Positions 16,078 to 23,784 of a DNA stretch of 25,976 bases are shown here, one piece after another. The notes under the pieces are model-generated. The model did no database searches. It was not told the DNA's origin and was given only the letters and a program-made list of their open reading frames with translations. The position numbers and the translations under genes are program-made. The stretch comes from Acetobacteraceae bacterium (lineage in GTDB: Bacteria; Pseudomonadota; Alphaproteobacteria; Acetobacterales; Acetobacteraceae): positions 1 through 25,976 of the forward strand of contig JASHVB010000390.1 of assembly GCA_030039695.1 (NCBI GenBank). Reading direction: 5' to 3'. How positions within the stretch are numbered: position 1 is the first letter of the stretch; the number at the start of each line of letters is the position of its first letter.

Positions 16078-17421
16078 ATGACCCAGACACTAGGTATCGC
16101 CACATCGCGCCGTCGTGTCCTGCAGGCTGGTGCCGGCTTGGTCGGGGGTGCGCTGGCGGGAAGTCTGCCGGAATATGCCTTGGCGGCGGATGAGCCGCCG
16201 CTGGGCACCTGGCCGGCCGGTTCGTCCGGACCGTCGGTGTTCGTCGGTCTGACCGTCCCGCGCACTGGCACCTACGCGGTGCCCGGCGAGGACGAGATCA
16301 AGGGCGCGCTGCTGGCCATAGATCATATCAACAGCGGCGACCCGCTGATCCGCAAGATCGCCACCAAACTCACCAAGGGTTTGCTCGACAAGCAGGTCAC
16401 GTACGGCATCGCCGATTCGCAGGCCAAGCCGAACGTCGCCGTGGAGAACGGCACCAGGTTTATCTCCGAGAACAAGGCGGTGCTGATAGCCGGCTGCGTC
16501 TCCTCGGCAGAGGCGATCGCGCTGAACAAGCTGGCGCAACGCGAGCGTGTGATCTATCTGCCGATCGTCAGCGGCTCCAACGACACGACCGGCAAGGATT
16601 GCGCCCGTTATTCCTTCCGCCAATGCTTCTATGCGCAGACCGCGGCGGCGGCGCTGACGCCGTTCATCATCAAGCAGCTTGGCAAGAACAAGAAGATCGC
16701 CTTCCTGACGCCGGACTACACCTATGGCCACACGGTGCGACAGTCGTTCCAGGAAGCGACGGCGAAGGACGGCGGTTGGACTGTGGCGACCAACCAAGTC
16801 TGCCCGCTGGGCGCCGGCGACTACAGCAGCTACCTGCTCAACATCGCCAACAGCGGCGCCGACGTCTTCATCAACATCAACTTCGGCAACGATGCCGTGC
16901 AATCGATCAAGCAGGCCAAGCAGTTCGGCGTGCTGGACAAGATGACACTGGTGATGGCGTACAACACGCCGTTTTTGGCGCGCGATGTCGGTCCCGATCT
17001 GATGCAGGGCGTCTATGCGGCGACCGATTTCTGGTGGACTCTGGAAGACAGGTATCCGCTGGCAAAGGAGTTCGTCGCGGCGTTTGAGAAGAAGTACAAC
17101 TACAAGCCGGAATGGAGCGCGAACTCCGGCTATATGCAGCTTGCCTTGTGGGCGGATGCGGTGTCGCACGCCGGTACGTTTTACCCACCCACGGTGATCA
17201 AGTCGTACGAGTCGGGCCGGAAGACCGACTCCACTGTTGGCGAGGTTTGGTTCCGCGCCGCGGATCACCAACTCGTGCGGCCGGTGATCATCCAGCGCGG
17301 CAAGAAGAAATCGGACATGACGAATCCCGACGACTACTACGAGATCGTCCAGGTGGTGCCGGGCCTGCCGCTCATGCAGGCGCCGGACGCGTTCGGCTGC
17401 AAGCTGGGGTCGTACACCTGA
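16078..17421 (+). CDS. HAAT/UrtA-like ABC transporter solute-binding protein, Tat signal
   Basis: This 447-residue periplasmic binding protein (Peripla_BP_6 type, as in LivK, UrtA and FmdD) should deliver substrate to the neighbouring Liv permease. The N-terminus has a twin-arginine signal, SRRRVLQAGAG (10-20), with cleavage near ALA-AD (35-37). The mature part starts SVFVGLTVPRTGTYAVPGEDEIKGALLAIDHIN, the usual first lobe. Later marks are IAGCVSSAEAIA, YLPIVSGSNDTTGKDC and the hinge-side IAFLTPDYTYGHT. The start is firm: AGGGGAGG stands 8 bases before ATG. It is transcribed away from livHMGF. The sequence looks closer to the urea/amide branch than to leucine-binding proteins, but the ligand is not proven. 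Confidence 0.9.
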   Translation: MTQTLGIATSRRRVLQAGAGLVGGALAGSLPEYALAADEPPLGTWPAGSSGPSVFVGLTVPRTGTYAVPGEDEIKGALLAIDHINSGDPLIRKIATKLTKGLLDKQVTYGIADSQAKPNVAVENGTRFISENKAVLIAGCVSSAEAIALNKLAQRERVIYLPIVSGSNDTTGKDCARYSFRQCFYAQTAAAALTPFIIKQLGKNKKIAFLTPDYTYGHTVRQSFQEATAKDGGWTVATNQVCPLGAGDYSSYLLNIANSGADVFININFGNDAVQSIKQAKQFGVLDKMTLVMAYNTPFLARDVGPDLMQGVYAATDFWWTLEDRYPLAKEFVAAFEKKYNYKPEWSANSGYMQLALWADAVSHAGTFYPPTVIKSYESGRKTDSTVGEVWFRAADHQLVRPVIIQRGKKKSDMTNPDDYYEIVQVVPGLPLMQAPDAFGCKLGSYT

Positions 17422-17723
17422 CGGGGATTGGCCGGGACTGGGTATGAACCGGCCCTGGCCAATGCGTCCTCAGTCGGCGGCGACGGAGCCCGCGCCAGCA
17501 TTACCCGCGACGACCGGCGCGGGCCGTCCGCGTTCATTGCGGTCGCGTGCGCACACCATTTATCAATCGAAGGTGCTGCAGATCGCGCCAGCCGTGTGTA
17601 TAGAGCGCATGCCGGGCCGATAGGTATGTGCCGCCCGGGAACATCGCGATCCTGTGCCGCCGCGGAGATGGCCTGCAGGGCTGTGGCGGCAAGCAAGACG
17701 GCGGCGGTTCGTGAGTTTACCAT
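17337..17723 (-). CDS. Possible small secreted hypothetical protein
   Basis: This minus-strand frame of 128 residues is of uncertain reality. It starts MVNSRTAAVLLAATALQAISAAAQD, a convincing Sec signal with cleavage near residue 23. The mature part begins DRDVPGRHIPIGPACALYTRLARS and contains two cysteines (in GPACAL and DKWCAH). I recognise no family. Against it: GC3 is lower than in neighbouring genes, no clear Shine-Dalgarno is seen, and its last 28 codons run antisense to the end of the binding-protein gene. The remaining bases of the 17422-18013 gap hold nothing else recognisable. If real, it would be a periplasmic or secreted protein. Confidence 0.3.
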   Translation of the reverse strand: MVNSRTAAVLLAATALQAISAAAQDRDVPGRHIPIGPACALYTRLARSAAPSIDKWCAHATAMNADGPRRSSRVMLARAPSPPTEDALARAGSYPVPANPRQVYDPSLQPNASGACMSGRPGTTWTIS

Positions 17724-18013
17724 AACGACCGTCGTGGAAGCCACGATGGCTGTCCGCACCCTGTCCGGGTGCACCAGGAGGCGCGACGTGCTGATCGCAC
17801 GCGCGGTGCTCCGTGTCCCCTGCATGCGATCGGCGCTACACGGGCCCGACAGTGCCGGCCGGCACCGCGTCGGCTGATTGCAATAACGCGGCGTTCAAGC
17901 AGCGCCGCCGCGTGGCAGGTTAAGCCTTCGTCATCCGCGCTGCCGTCGCTTGCATTGCGAGCCCATTCCGCTATGTCCGCCGCCAACCGAACGTACGGGG
18001 GGAAGGCAGAGAC

Positions 18014-18760
18014 GTGTCCGCCGGCGGAGAACCTGTGCTGATCGAGATTGACGGCCTGACCAAGTGCTTCGGCAGCTTCACCGCGGTCGACCAGGTGTCG
18101 TTTCGTGTGTCACGTGGCGAGGTGCTGGGATTCCTCGGCCCGAACGGCGCGGGCAAATCAACGACGATGCGCATGCTGTCGGGCTTCATGATCCCGACCC
18201 AGGGTACCGCACGCATCTGCGGTCACGACGTGCAGACTGACGGCGTGGCGGCGCGGCGTATGCTGGGTTTCCTGCCCGAAGGCGCCCCCACCTATCCGGA
18301 AATGTCGGTCGTGGCGTTCGTACGGTTCTGCGCCGAGGTGCGCGGCTTTCGTGGCGCCGCGCTCGACGAACGGGTCAAGCATGCAATCGCGCTGACCCAT
18401 CTCGATACGGTACGGCTGCAGCCGGTGGAGACACTGTCGAAGGGGTTCAAGCGCCGTGTTGGACTGGCGCAGGCGCTGCTGCACGATCCGCCGGTGCTGG
18501 TGCTGGACGAGCCAACGGACGGACTTGATCCGAATCAAAAGCACGAAGTGAGGACCCTGATCAAGCGCATGGCGCCAGACAAGGCGATCGTCATTTCCAC
18601 GCATTTGTTAGAAGAGGTGGACGCGGTCTGTACGCGCGCGATGATCATAGCGAACGGCAAGGTGCTGGCGGATGCGACCCCGGCCGAGCTGGCGAAGATG
18701 CACCCGTCGGGGAGGCTGGACGATGTGTTCCGCGCGCTGACGATGCCGGAGGCCGCGTGA
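18014..18760 (+). CDS. Gld-type ABC transporter ATP-binding protein
   Basis: This 248-residue ATPase is the first gene of a five-gene operon. Walker A is GPNGAGKST (42-50), the signature is LSKGFKRRVGLAQALL (141-156), the variant usual in the GldA/CcmA-like exporter class, Walker B is VLVLDEP (161-167) and the switch His is H197. The Q-loop position reads FLPEG, Glu replacing Gln, as in many relatives. Translation is assigned to GTG 18014. GTG 18035, with GGAG five bases upstream, is an equally possible start. In Bacteroidetes GldA works with GldF and GldG in gliding. Here the partners are the next two genes and a DUF4340 protein, and the transported substrate is unknown. Confidence 0.9.
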   Translation: MSAGGEPVLIEIDGLTKCFGSFTAVDQVSFRVSRGEVLGFLGPNGAGKSTTMRMLSGFMIPTQGTARICGHDVQTDGVAARRMLGFLPEGAPTYPEMSVVAFVRFCAEVRGFRGAALDERVKHAIALTHLDTVRLQPVETLSKGFKRRVGLAQALLHDPPVLVLDEPTDGLDPNQKHEVRTLIKRMAPDKAIVISTHLLEEVDAVCTRAMIIANGKVLADATPAELAKMHPSGRLDDVFRALTMPEAA

Positions 18761-18777
18761 GCCGCGCCGTTGTCACA

Positions 18778-18931
18778 ACCCTCCCCCGCTGCGCGATAGC
18801 GGGCGTGCCGCAAAGCGGCGCGAGTGAGGGACCAACTGTCAGGGACAGTGCCTCGCACTTCCTGTTCATGTCCCCCGCCCGCTCGGCGCTCTCGCGCCTC
18901 GACCTCTCCCGCTTTGCACGCGAGGTGTGGT
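18778..18931. repeat. REP-like palindrome cluster inside the Gld-type operon
   Basis: The 172-base gap between ATPase and permease holds several small palindromes: CCGCT-AGCGG (18786-18802), GCCGC-AAA-GCGGC (18807-18819) and ACTGTC-AGG-GACAGT (18835-18849), followed by CTCTCCCGC (18904-18912). GAGTGAGGGAC matches, inverted, the GTCCCTCAC near 5634. All other joints in the operon are only 4 bases or overlap. The cluster therefore looks inserted and could uncouple or stabilise the mRNA. Confidence 0.5.
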
Positions 18932-18932
18932 G

Positions 18933-19664
18933 ATGCGCAATACCCTCATCATCGCGCGGCGTGAGCTCGGCGGCTACTTCGCTACCCCCGTTGCTACCGT
19001 GTTCATCGTAATCTTCCTGATCCTGCAAGGCGCGCTGACCTTCAACCTTGGCGACTTCTTCGACCGCGGCCAGGCGGATCTCGAACCATTCTTCACCTTC
19101 ATCCCCTGGGTCTTCCTGCTGCTGGTGCCCGCTATCACGATGCGGCTCTGGGCGGAGGAACGCCGGCTCGGCACAATCGAACTGCTGCTGACTTTGCCCG
19201 TCACCCAGACCCAGGCCGTCCTCGGAAAGTTTCTCGCCGCCTGGGCGTTCTGTGCCATCGCGCTCGCGTTGACCTTCCCGTTCGTCATTACGGTGAACAT
19301 CCTCGGCTCACCTGATAACGGCGTCATCATCTCGGGCTATGTCGGCTCGCTGCTGGTCGCCGGCGCCTTTCTCTCTGTCGGTGCGGCGTTGTCCGCTGTG
19401 ACGAAGAACCAGGTGATCGCCTACGTCCTCGCCGTTGCGGTGTGTTTCGTCTTCGCCGTCGCGTCCTATTCTGTGGTGACCGACTTCCTGTCGCGCAACA
19501 CGCCGGTTCTTGCCGACATCGCCCGCCGCGTCGCCATCATTGACCGGTTTCAGGACTTCACCCGTGGCATCGTCAGCGTGCGCGACTTGATCTACTTCGC
19601 CAGTTTCATCGGCTTCTGGTTGTTCGTGAACGCCGTGCTGGTGGATCAGCGGAAGGCAGACTGA
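18933..19664 (+). CDS. Gld-type ABC transporter permease (GldF-like, ABC2 class)
   Basis: This 243-residue inner-membrane protein has six predicted TM segments: about 17-37, 55-75, 98-120, 128-150, 160-180 and 220-238. It starts MRNTLIIARRELGGYFATPVATVFIVIFL, as in ABC2-type permeases of the GldF group. After TM2 it has the typical MRLWAEERRLGTIELLLTLPVTQTQAVLGKFLA cytoplasmic coupling segment. ATG 18933 has GAGG seven bases upstream. Two GTG codons at 18927 and 18930 are in frame but poorly spaced. It ends 4 bases before the GldG-like gene. It should pair with the ATPase at 18014. Cargo is unknown. Confidence 0.9.
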   Translation: MRNTLIIARRELGGYFATPVATVFIVIFLILQGALTFNLGDFFDRGQADLEPFFTFIPWVFLLLVPAITMRLWAEERRLGTIELLLTLPVTQTQAVLGKFLAAWAFCAIALALTFPFVITVNILGSPDNGVIISGYVGSLLVAGAFLSVGAALSAVTKNQVIAYVLAVAVCFVFAVASYSVVTDFLSRNTPVLADIARRVAIIDRFQDFTRGIVSVRDLIYFASFIGFWLFVNAVLVDQRKAD

Positions 19665-19668
19665 GCCG

Positions 19669-21585
19669 ATGCGTCGTCGCTTTTGGACATCACTGGTTGG
19701 CATCCTCGCCGTTGCGGCCATCGTCATCGGCATCAACATGTTTGCCGACGCTCGGTTGGCCGACGTGCGTGTCGACCTGACGCAGAACAGGATCTACACG
19801 CTGTCGCCCAGCACACGCGCCGTCCTGCGTGGCCTCAAAGCACCGATCACGCTGAGCTTGTTCTATTCGCGCCGGCTCGGCAGTACCGCACCGGTCTACG
19901 GGGCCTACGCCGACCAGGTGCGCGAGATGCTGCGCGAATACGCGGCGCTGGCCAACGGCAAGATCAATCTGAAATTCTATGATCCGCAGCCGTTCAGCAG
20001 CACCGAGGACCGCGCGATGGCCGACGGGCTGCAAGGCGTGCCGGTCGATCAGGGCGGTACGCAAATCTATTTCGGCCTGTCCGGTACCAACATGCTGGAT
20101 AACCAGAAGAGCATTCCGTTCTTCCAGCTCGACCGCCAGCGTTTCCTCGAATATGACCTGACGAAGCTGGTCTATGAACTCTCCAATCCGAAGCGCCCCG
20201 CCGTCGGCGTGATGTCGTCGCTGCCGCTCGACGGCAATCCGCAGCTGATGATGATGACGCAAGGCCGCAACGCTGGGCAGCCTTATGCCTCGATCGAGTT
20301 GCTGCGGCAGACCAACACGGTGAAGACCGTGCCGCTGGACGCGCAGGTGATCGACCCCGATATCCAGGTGCTGCTCGTCGCCCAGGCGCAACACCTCCCG
20401 GTTACGACGCAATACGCGATCGACCAGTTCGTCATGCGCGGCGGACGCCTCATGGTCATGGTCGATCCGTGGAGCGAGGTGATGGCCGCGCAGCAGAACC
20501 CGTCCGGTATGCCGGCCGGGGACGCTCAGTCCGACCTCGAAAAGCTCTTCAAATCCTGGGGTATCGCGTTCAATCCCAACGAGGTCGTCGGCGACCTGAC
20601 CGGCGCGTGGCGCGTACGTGCCAGCCCGGACGACAGCGCGCAGGCCGTCAACTATGTCGCGTGGTTCAATATTCGCGACGGCATCAATCGCACCGATCCC
20701 GCGACGGCTGATCTGCAGCAGGTGACAGTCGCCTCACCTGGGTTCATCGCCAAGGCACCCGGCGCGAAGATCGATTTTACCCCACTGCTTACGTCGTCGC
20801 CGGAATCGGCGCTGATTCCGGTCGATGAAGTGAAGATGCCAGATCCGACAAAGATCCTGGCGGCCTTCAAGCCATCCGGCATACCTCGCGTGATCGCCGC
20901 GCGCATCCACGGCGTGCTGCATTCCGCGTTTACCGGCCCGCCGCCGGAGCCGAAGGGCCAGACGCGACCGACAGACTTCCCCGCCTACATCGCGCAGACC
21001 AAAGGCCCGGCGAACCTGGTCGTGGTCGCTGATTCCGACGTTCTGGCCGATCGGTTCTGGGTGCGTGTCTCGGACTTCTTCGGGCAGCAGACCGGGCTGC
21101 CATTCAGCGACAACGGACCGTTCGTTGCCAACCTGATCGATACGCTCGCCGGCGGCAATGCGCTGATCGGGCTGCGGGCGCGCGGCGATTCCAGTCGGCC
21201 GTTTACTCTGGTGGACCAGATGCAGGAACAGGCCGAGGCGCAGTTCCGCCAGACCGAACATCGCCTGCAGGACCATCTGGATGCCGTGCAGAGGCAGTTG
21301 ACCACGCTGCGACAGGGCAACAGTGGCGGCGAGATGGAAGAGGCCGCCAACATGCAGGCGATTATCACACCAGCGCAGCGCGCGCAGATCGAGGCGGCGC
21401 GCAAGGACATCCTGGAGACGCGCGAGCAATTGCGCACCGTGCAGTACGATCTCAACCGCAACATCGACCATCTGGAGGATGAGCTGCGCATATTCGACAT
21501 CGTGCTGGTGCCGGCGGTGCTGACGGTGGCGGCAATCGTGCTCGGCATGTGGCGCAACCGGCGACGTGCAAAGGCACGAGCATGA
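19669..21585 (+). CDS. GldG-like ABC transporter auxiliary protein
   Basis: This 638-residue membrane-anchored protein is of the GldG / ABC-transporter auxiliary family. TM1 (about 8-26) is followed by DVRVDLTQNRIYTLSPSTRAVLRGLKAPITLSLFYS, the family signature at the start of the periplasmic domain. A long periplasmic body follows. A charged, probably coiled-coil region (about 510-605) is rich in Gln, Glu and Arg. A C-terminal TM (611-628) ends in a basic RNRRRAKARA tail. It starts 4 bases after the permease stop, and its TGA overlaps the ATG of the next gene in ATGA. In gliding bacteria GldG supports assembly of motility machinery. In alphaproteobacteria the role is not known and may concern the cell envelope. 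Confidence 0.88.
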   Translation: MRRRFWTSLVGILAVAAIVIGINMFADARLADVRVDLTQNRIYTLSPSTRAVLRGLKAPITLSLFYSRRLGSTAPVYGAYADQVREMLREYAALANGKINLKFYDPQPFSSTEDRAMADGLQGVPVDQGGTQIYFGLSGTNMLDNQKSIPFFQLDRQRFLEYDLTKLVYELSNPKRPAVGVMSSLPLDGNPQLMMMTQGRNAGQPYASIELLRQTNTVKTVPLDAQVIDPDIQVLLVAQAQHLPVTTQYAIDQFVMRGGRLMVMVDPWSEVMAAQQNPSGMPAGDAQSDLEKLFKSWGIAFNPNEVVGDLTGAWRVRASPDDSAQAVNYVAWFNIRDGINRTDPATADLQQVTVASPGFIAKAPGAKIDFTPLLTSSPESALIPVDEVKMPDPTKILAAFKPSGIPRVIAARIHGVLHSAFTGPPPEPKGQTRPTDFPAYIAQTKGPANLVVVADSDVLADRFWVRVSDFFGQQTGLPFSDNGPFVANLIDTLAGGNALIGLRARGDSSRPFTLVDQMQEQAEAQFRQTEHRLQDHLDAVQRQLTTLRQGNSGGEMEEAANMQAIITPAQRAQIEAARKDILETREQLRTVQYDLNRNIDHLEDELRIFDIVLVPAVLTVAAIVLGMWRNRRRAKARA

Positions 21586-22655
21586 GTACACGCACGCTCA
21601 CAGTGCTGGTCATCCTGGGCGTCATCGCTCTGGTTGGTGGCTGGTATCTAGGTCCGGCCAGCGTCCCCCGCGAGCAGAAGTCGGTCTATGCCGGCAAGCT
21701 GATGTTCCCGGATCTGGCCTCGAAGCTGCAGAACGTTGCACGCATCGAGGTGGAGCATCACGGCAAGACATTGACGATCGCTCGTGATGGCGACCATTGG
21801 GGCCTCATGGATCGCGGCGGTTACCCGGTGCAAGAGGCGAAGCTAAGGTCGATGCTGACGGCGCTGACAGAGCTGCGGCTGGTTGAGCCGCGCACATCCG
21901 AACCGTCAGAGTACGCGACGCTCGGTGTGGAGAGTGCGAACGCCAAAGAATCCAATTCCGACGTGCTTCGCATTCTGGACGGGTCCGGCAAAGTCATCCT
22001 CGCACTGATCGTCGGCCACACGCGCACCAGCACGGCGGGCAATGCACCGGAGCAGGTCTATGTGCGCCGGCCGCGCGACAAGCAGAGTTGGCTGGCCGAA
22101 GGGCACCTGGAGGTGGACGCCGATCCGCAACTCTGGCTGGATCGGGACATCATGAACATCGACCACAGCCAGATCACCAAGGTCACCGTGTCCCATCCGT
22201 CGGAGACGCTGGAATTCGACAGATCCGGCGACAACTTCTCCCTGGTCGCGCCGGCGCAGCATCCGGAGCTGGACACCTACAAGGTGGAGGATGTCGCGCG
22301 CGCTTTGGAGCTGTTGACCTTCGAGGACGTGCAGCGCAGCGGGTCCCTCCCCGGCAATCCACTCGGGAGTTCGGTGTTCACCACCATGGATGGGTTGACG
22401 GTGACGGCGCAGGTGTTCCAGTGGCCGACGGACCCGCTGACGCCGGCCGGGGAAGGCGACATTGCGGTCCGCTTCACCGTGACCGGCGCGGATAAGGCGA
22501 AACCGGAGGCGGCGCGGCTGGAGGCGCTGGTCAGCGGCTGGACCTATCATTTGGGATCCTGGAAGCGGACGTCGCTGGTGCCCACCCTGAGCAATCTGGT
22601 CGTGCCGTCGCCGGCAAAGCCGAGTGCTTCGGCTCCGGCCGCTGCAAAGCCGTGA
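21582..22655 (+). CDS. DUF4340 domain-containing membrane-anchored protein
   Basis: This 357-residue protein has an N-terminal TM (about 5-24, TLTVLVILGVIALVGGWYLG) and a periplasmic part that matches the DUF4340 pattern. LMFPDLASKLQNVARIEVEHHGKTLTIARDGDHWGLMDRGGYPVQEAKLRSMLTAL is its typical beginning, and a second similar unit starts around HSQITKVTVSHPSETLEFDRSGDNFSLVAP. The tail is Pro/Ala rich. The start is fixed by the ATGA overlap with the GldG-like stop. DUF4340 genes commonly follow GldG-like genes, so it is probably a component of the same envelope complex. No enzymatic motif is visible. The stop overlaps the GTG start of the NUDIX gene by 4 bases. Confidence 0.85.
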   Translation: MSTRTLTVLVILGVIALVGGWYLGPASVPREQKSVYAGKLMFPDLASKLQNVARIEVEHHGKTLTIARDGDHWGLMDRGGYPVQEAKLRSMLTALTELRLVEPRTSEPSEYATLGVESANAKESNSDVLRILDGSGKVILALIVGHTRTSTAGNAPEQVYVRRPRDKQSWLAEGHLEVDADPQLWLDRDIMNIDHSQITKVTVSHPSETLEFDRSGDNFSLVAPAQHPELDTYKVEDVARALELLTFEDVQRSGSLPGNPLGSSVFTTMDGLTVTAQVFQWPTDPLTPAGEGDIAVRFTVTGADKAKPEAARLEALVSGWTYHLGSWKRTSLVPTLSNLVVPSPAKPSASAPAAAKP

Positions 22656-23083
22656 GTGACCGCGAATACCCAACCCGGCCCATGGTCGGCGTCGGCGTGA
22701 TCGTGCTGAAGGGCGACAGCGTCTTGCTCGTCCGCCGCGGCAAGCCGCCGAATGTCGGAACTTGGAGCCTGCCGGGTGGCGCGCAGGAGGTCGGCGAGAC
22801 AGCGGAGGAAGCTGGCCGGCGCGAGCTGCTCGAGGAGACAGGCGTTACCGTCGGCAAGTTACATTTCGCGGCGCACGTGGACAACATCCGCCGCGATGCC
22901 TCCGGGCGCGTCCAGTTCCACTACACGATTCTCGATTTCGCTGGCCGCTGGGAATCGGGTGAGCCGGTGCCCGCCTCCGACGTGTCCGAGGCGGTCTGGG
23001 CACCGGTGGATCGGCTGGAAGAATACCGTTTGTGGCACGAGGCCTACCGCGTCATTGCCATCGCCCGGGACATGACGCGCTAG
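22652..23083 (+). CDS. NUDIX hydrolase (ADP-ribose pyrophosphatase-like)
   Basis: This 143-residue cytoplasmic hydrolase cleaves a nucleoside diphosphate linked to another moiety. The NUDIX box is complete: G43, E49, R57, E58, E61, E62 and G64, in GGAQEVGETAEEAGRRELLEETGV. Upstream, VGVGVIVLKGDSVLLVRRGKPPNVGTWSLPGG is the usual first strands. The likely start is GTG 22652 in a GTGA overlap with the DUF4340 stop, which ties its translation to the Gld-type operon. Typical substrates are ADP-ribose, oxidised dNTPs or nucleotide sugars, and the sequence does not decide between them. No functional link to the transporter is known to me. Confidence 0.92.
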   Translation: MSDREYPTRPMVGVGVIVLKGDSVLLVRRGKPPNVGTWSLPGGAQEVGETAEEAGRRELLEETGVTVGKLHFAAHVDNIRRDASGRVQFHYTILDFAGRWESGEPVPASDVSEAVWAPVDRLEEYRLWHEAYRVIAIARDMTR

Positions 23084-23086
23084 CCA

Positions 23087-23125
23087 CCCCATTCCTCCGC
23101 TTGGCGGCAGGGGTAGGGGAGGGTC
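23087..23125. terminator. Palindromic element after the NUDIX gene
   Basis: CCGC (23097-23100) and GCGG (23104-23107) form a short stem with loop TTG. They are flanked by CCCC-ATTCCT on the left and AGGGG-TAGGGG on the right, which extend pairing imperfectly. The element begins 4 bases after the stop and probably ends or protects the operon mRNA. The rest of the gap up to 23304 holds no recognisable gene. Confidence 0.35.
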
Positions 23126-23304
23126 TCGCATGCGTTGCTCTCCCGCAAGCAGAGCCAGTCGTATCGTTCCGCTTGCCTTGCATATCCTGCGCATCAGCCC
23201 CGCGCCCACAGGCCTGTTTCTCGCGGCTTCGTGATGCTGCAACTGCGAAGGGAGCGTCAATATCGCTGTCGCATGGTATGTAACGAAACTGGATCGAAGA
23301 CGAA

Positions 23305-23775
23305 ATGAAGCCCGGAAGTTGGAGGCCGCACCCAGCCAACGATGGCGCGATGTCAGCCCTGTTGGCCGGCTGCGTGCTCATCGCCGTAGCCCTTGGCTCG
23401 CTCGAAATTATCACGATCCTGCATATCTTTGCCGAGGGGCCGGCCGTCGGCGACATGGTTACGTTCCGCTCGACCGGCGCCGGCATCGACCAGGACCCGA
23501 TGAAGGTGGCGTTCGCTGCCGCGCCAGCCAACCATACTTGCGTCCTCAGCCCGCAGGTGATGCGCGCCGACGGCGGCAGCCTGGTGGTCGAGGCTCGGGA
23601 GTCGCAGGCGTCTGCGCCCCTCTACCGTGTACATTGGGCCGGTGAGCACACTGCCAAGGGCGCAGACGATTGTGGCGGCCAGGCCAACCTGGTCCTGTCA
23701 GCCAACGATCTGCGTGCGCTCGCCAGTTCAACCGGAGAACTCGCTCCCGACGGACGGATCAAGGCCCGGTTCTGA
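23305..23775 (+). CDS. Hypothetical membrane-anchored protein
   Basis: This 156-residue protein is not recognised. It has a basic N-terminus, one hydrophobic segment (about 17-42, SALLAGCVLIAVALGSLEIITILHIF) and a soluble remainder that would be periplasmic. That part contains a pair of cysteines (in NHTCVLSP and DDCGGQAN), possibly a disulfide, and segments such as LYRVHWAGEHTA and NLVLSANDLRALAS that look like real protein. Codon use is coding-like. The ATG at 23305 has a weak GAAGACGAA upstream. It converges with the histidine kinase gene, with 9 bases between the stops. No function can be given. Confidence 0.6.
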   Translation: MKPGSWRPHPANDGAMSALLAGCVLIAVALGSLEIITILHIFAEGPAVGDMVTFRSTGAGIDQDPMKVAFAAAPANHTCVLSPQVMRADGGSLVVEARESQASAPLYRVHWAGEHTAKGADDCGGQANLVLSANDLRALASSTGELAPDGRIKARF

Positions 23776-23784
23776 CAAACGCGG

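Noticed and set aside
16090..17271. A 393-codon minus-strand open frame
   Set aside because: It is antisense to the binding-protein gene, with His/Arg-rich composition and no motif.
5696..17421. Functional amide-utilisation link between the FmdB-type protein and the FmdD/UrtA-like binding protein
   Set aside because: They are 10 kb apart, and no formamidase or amidase gene is present to support the link.
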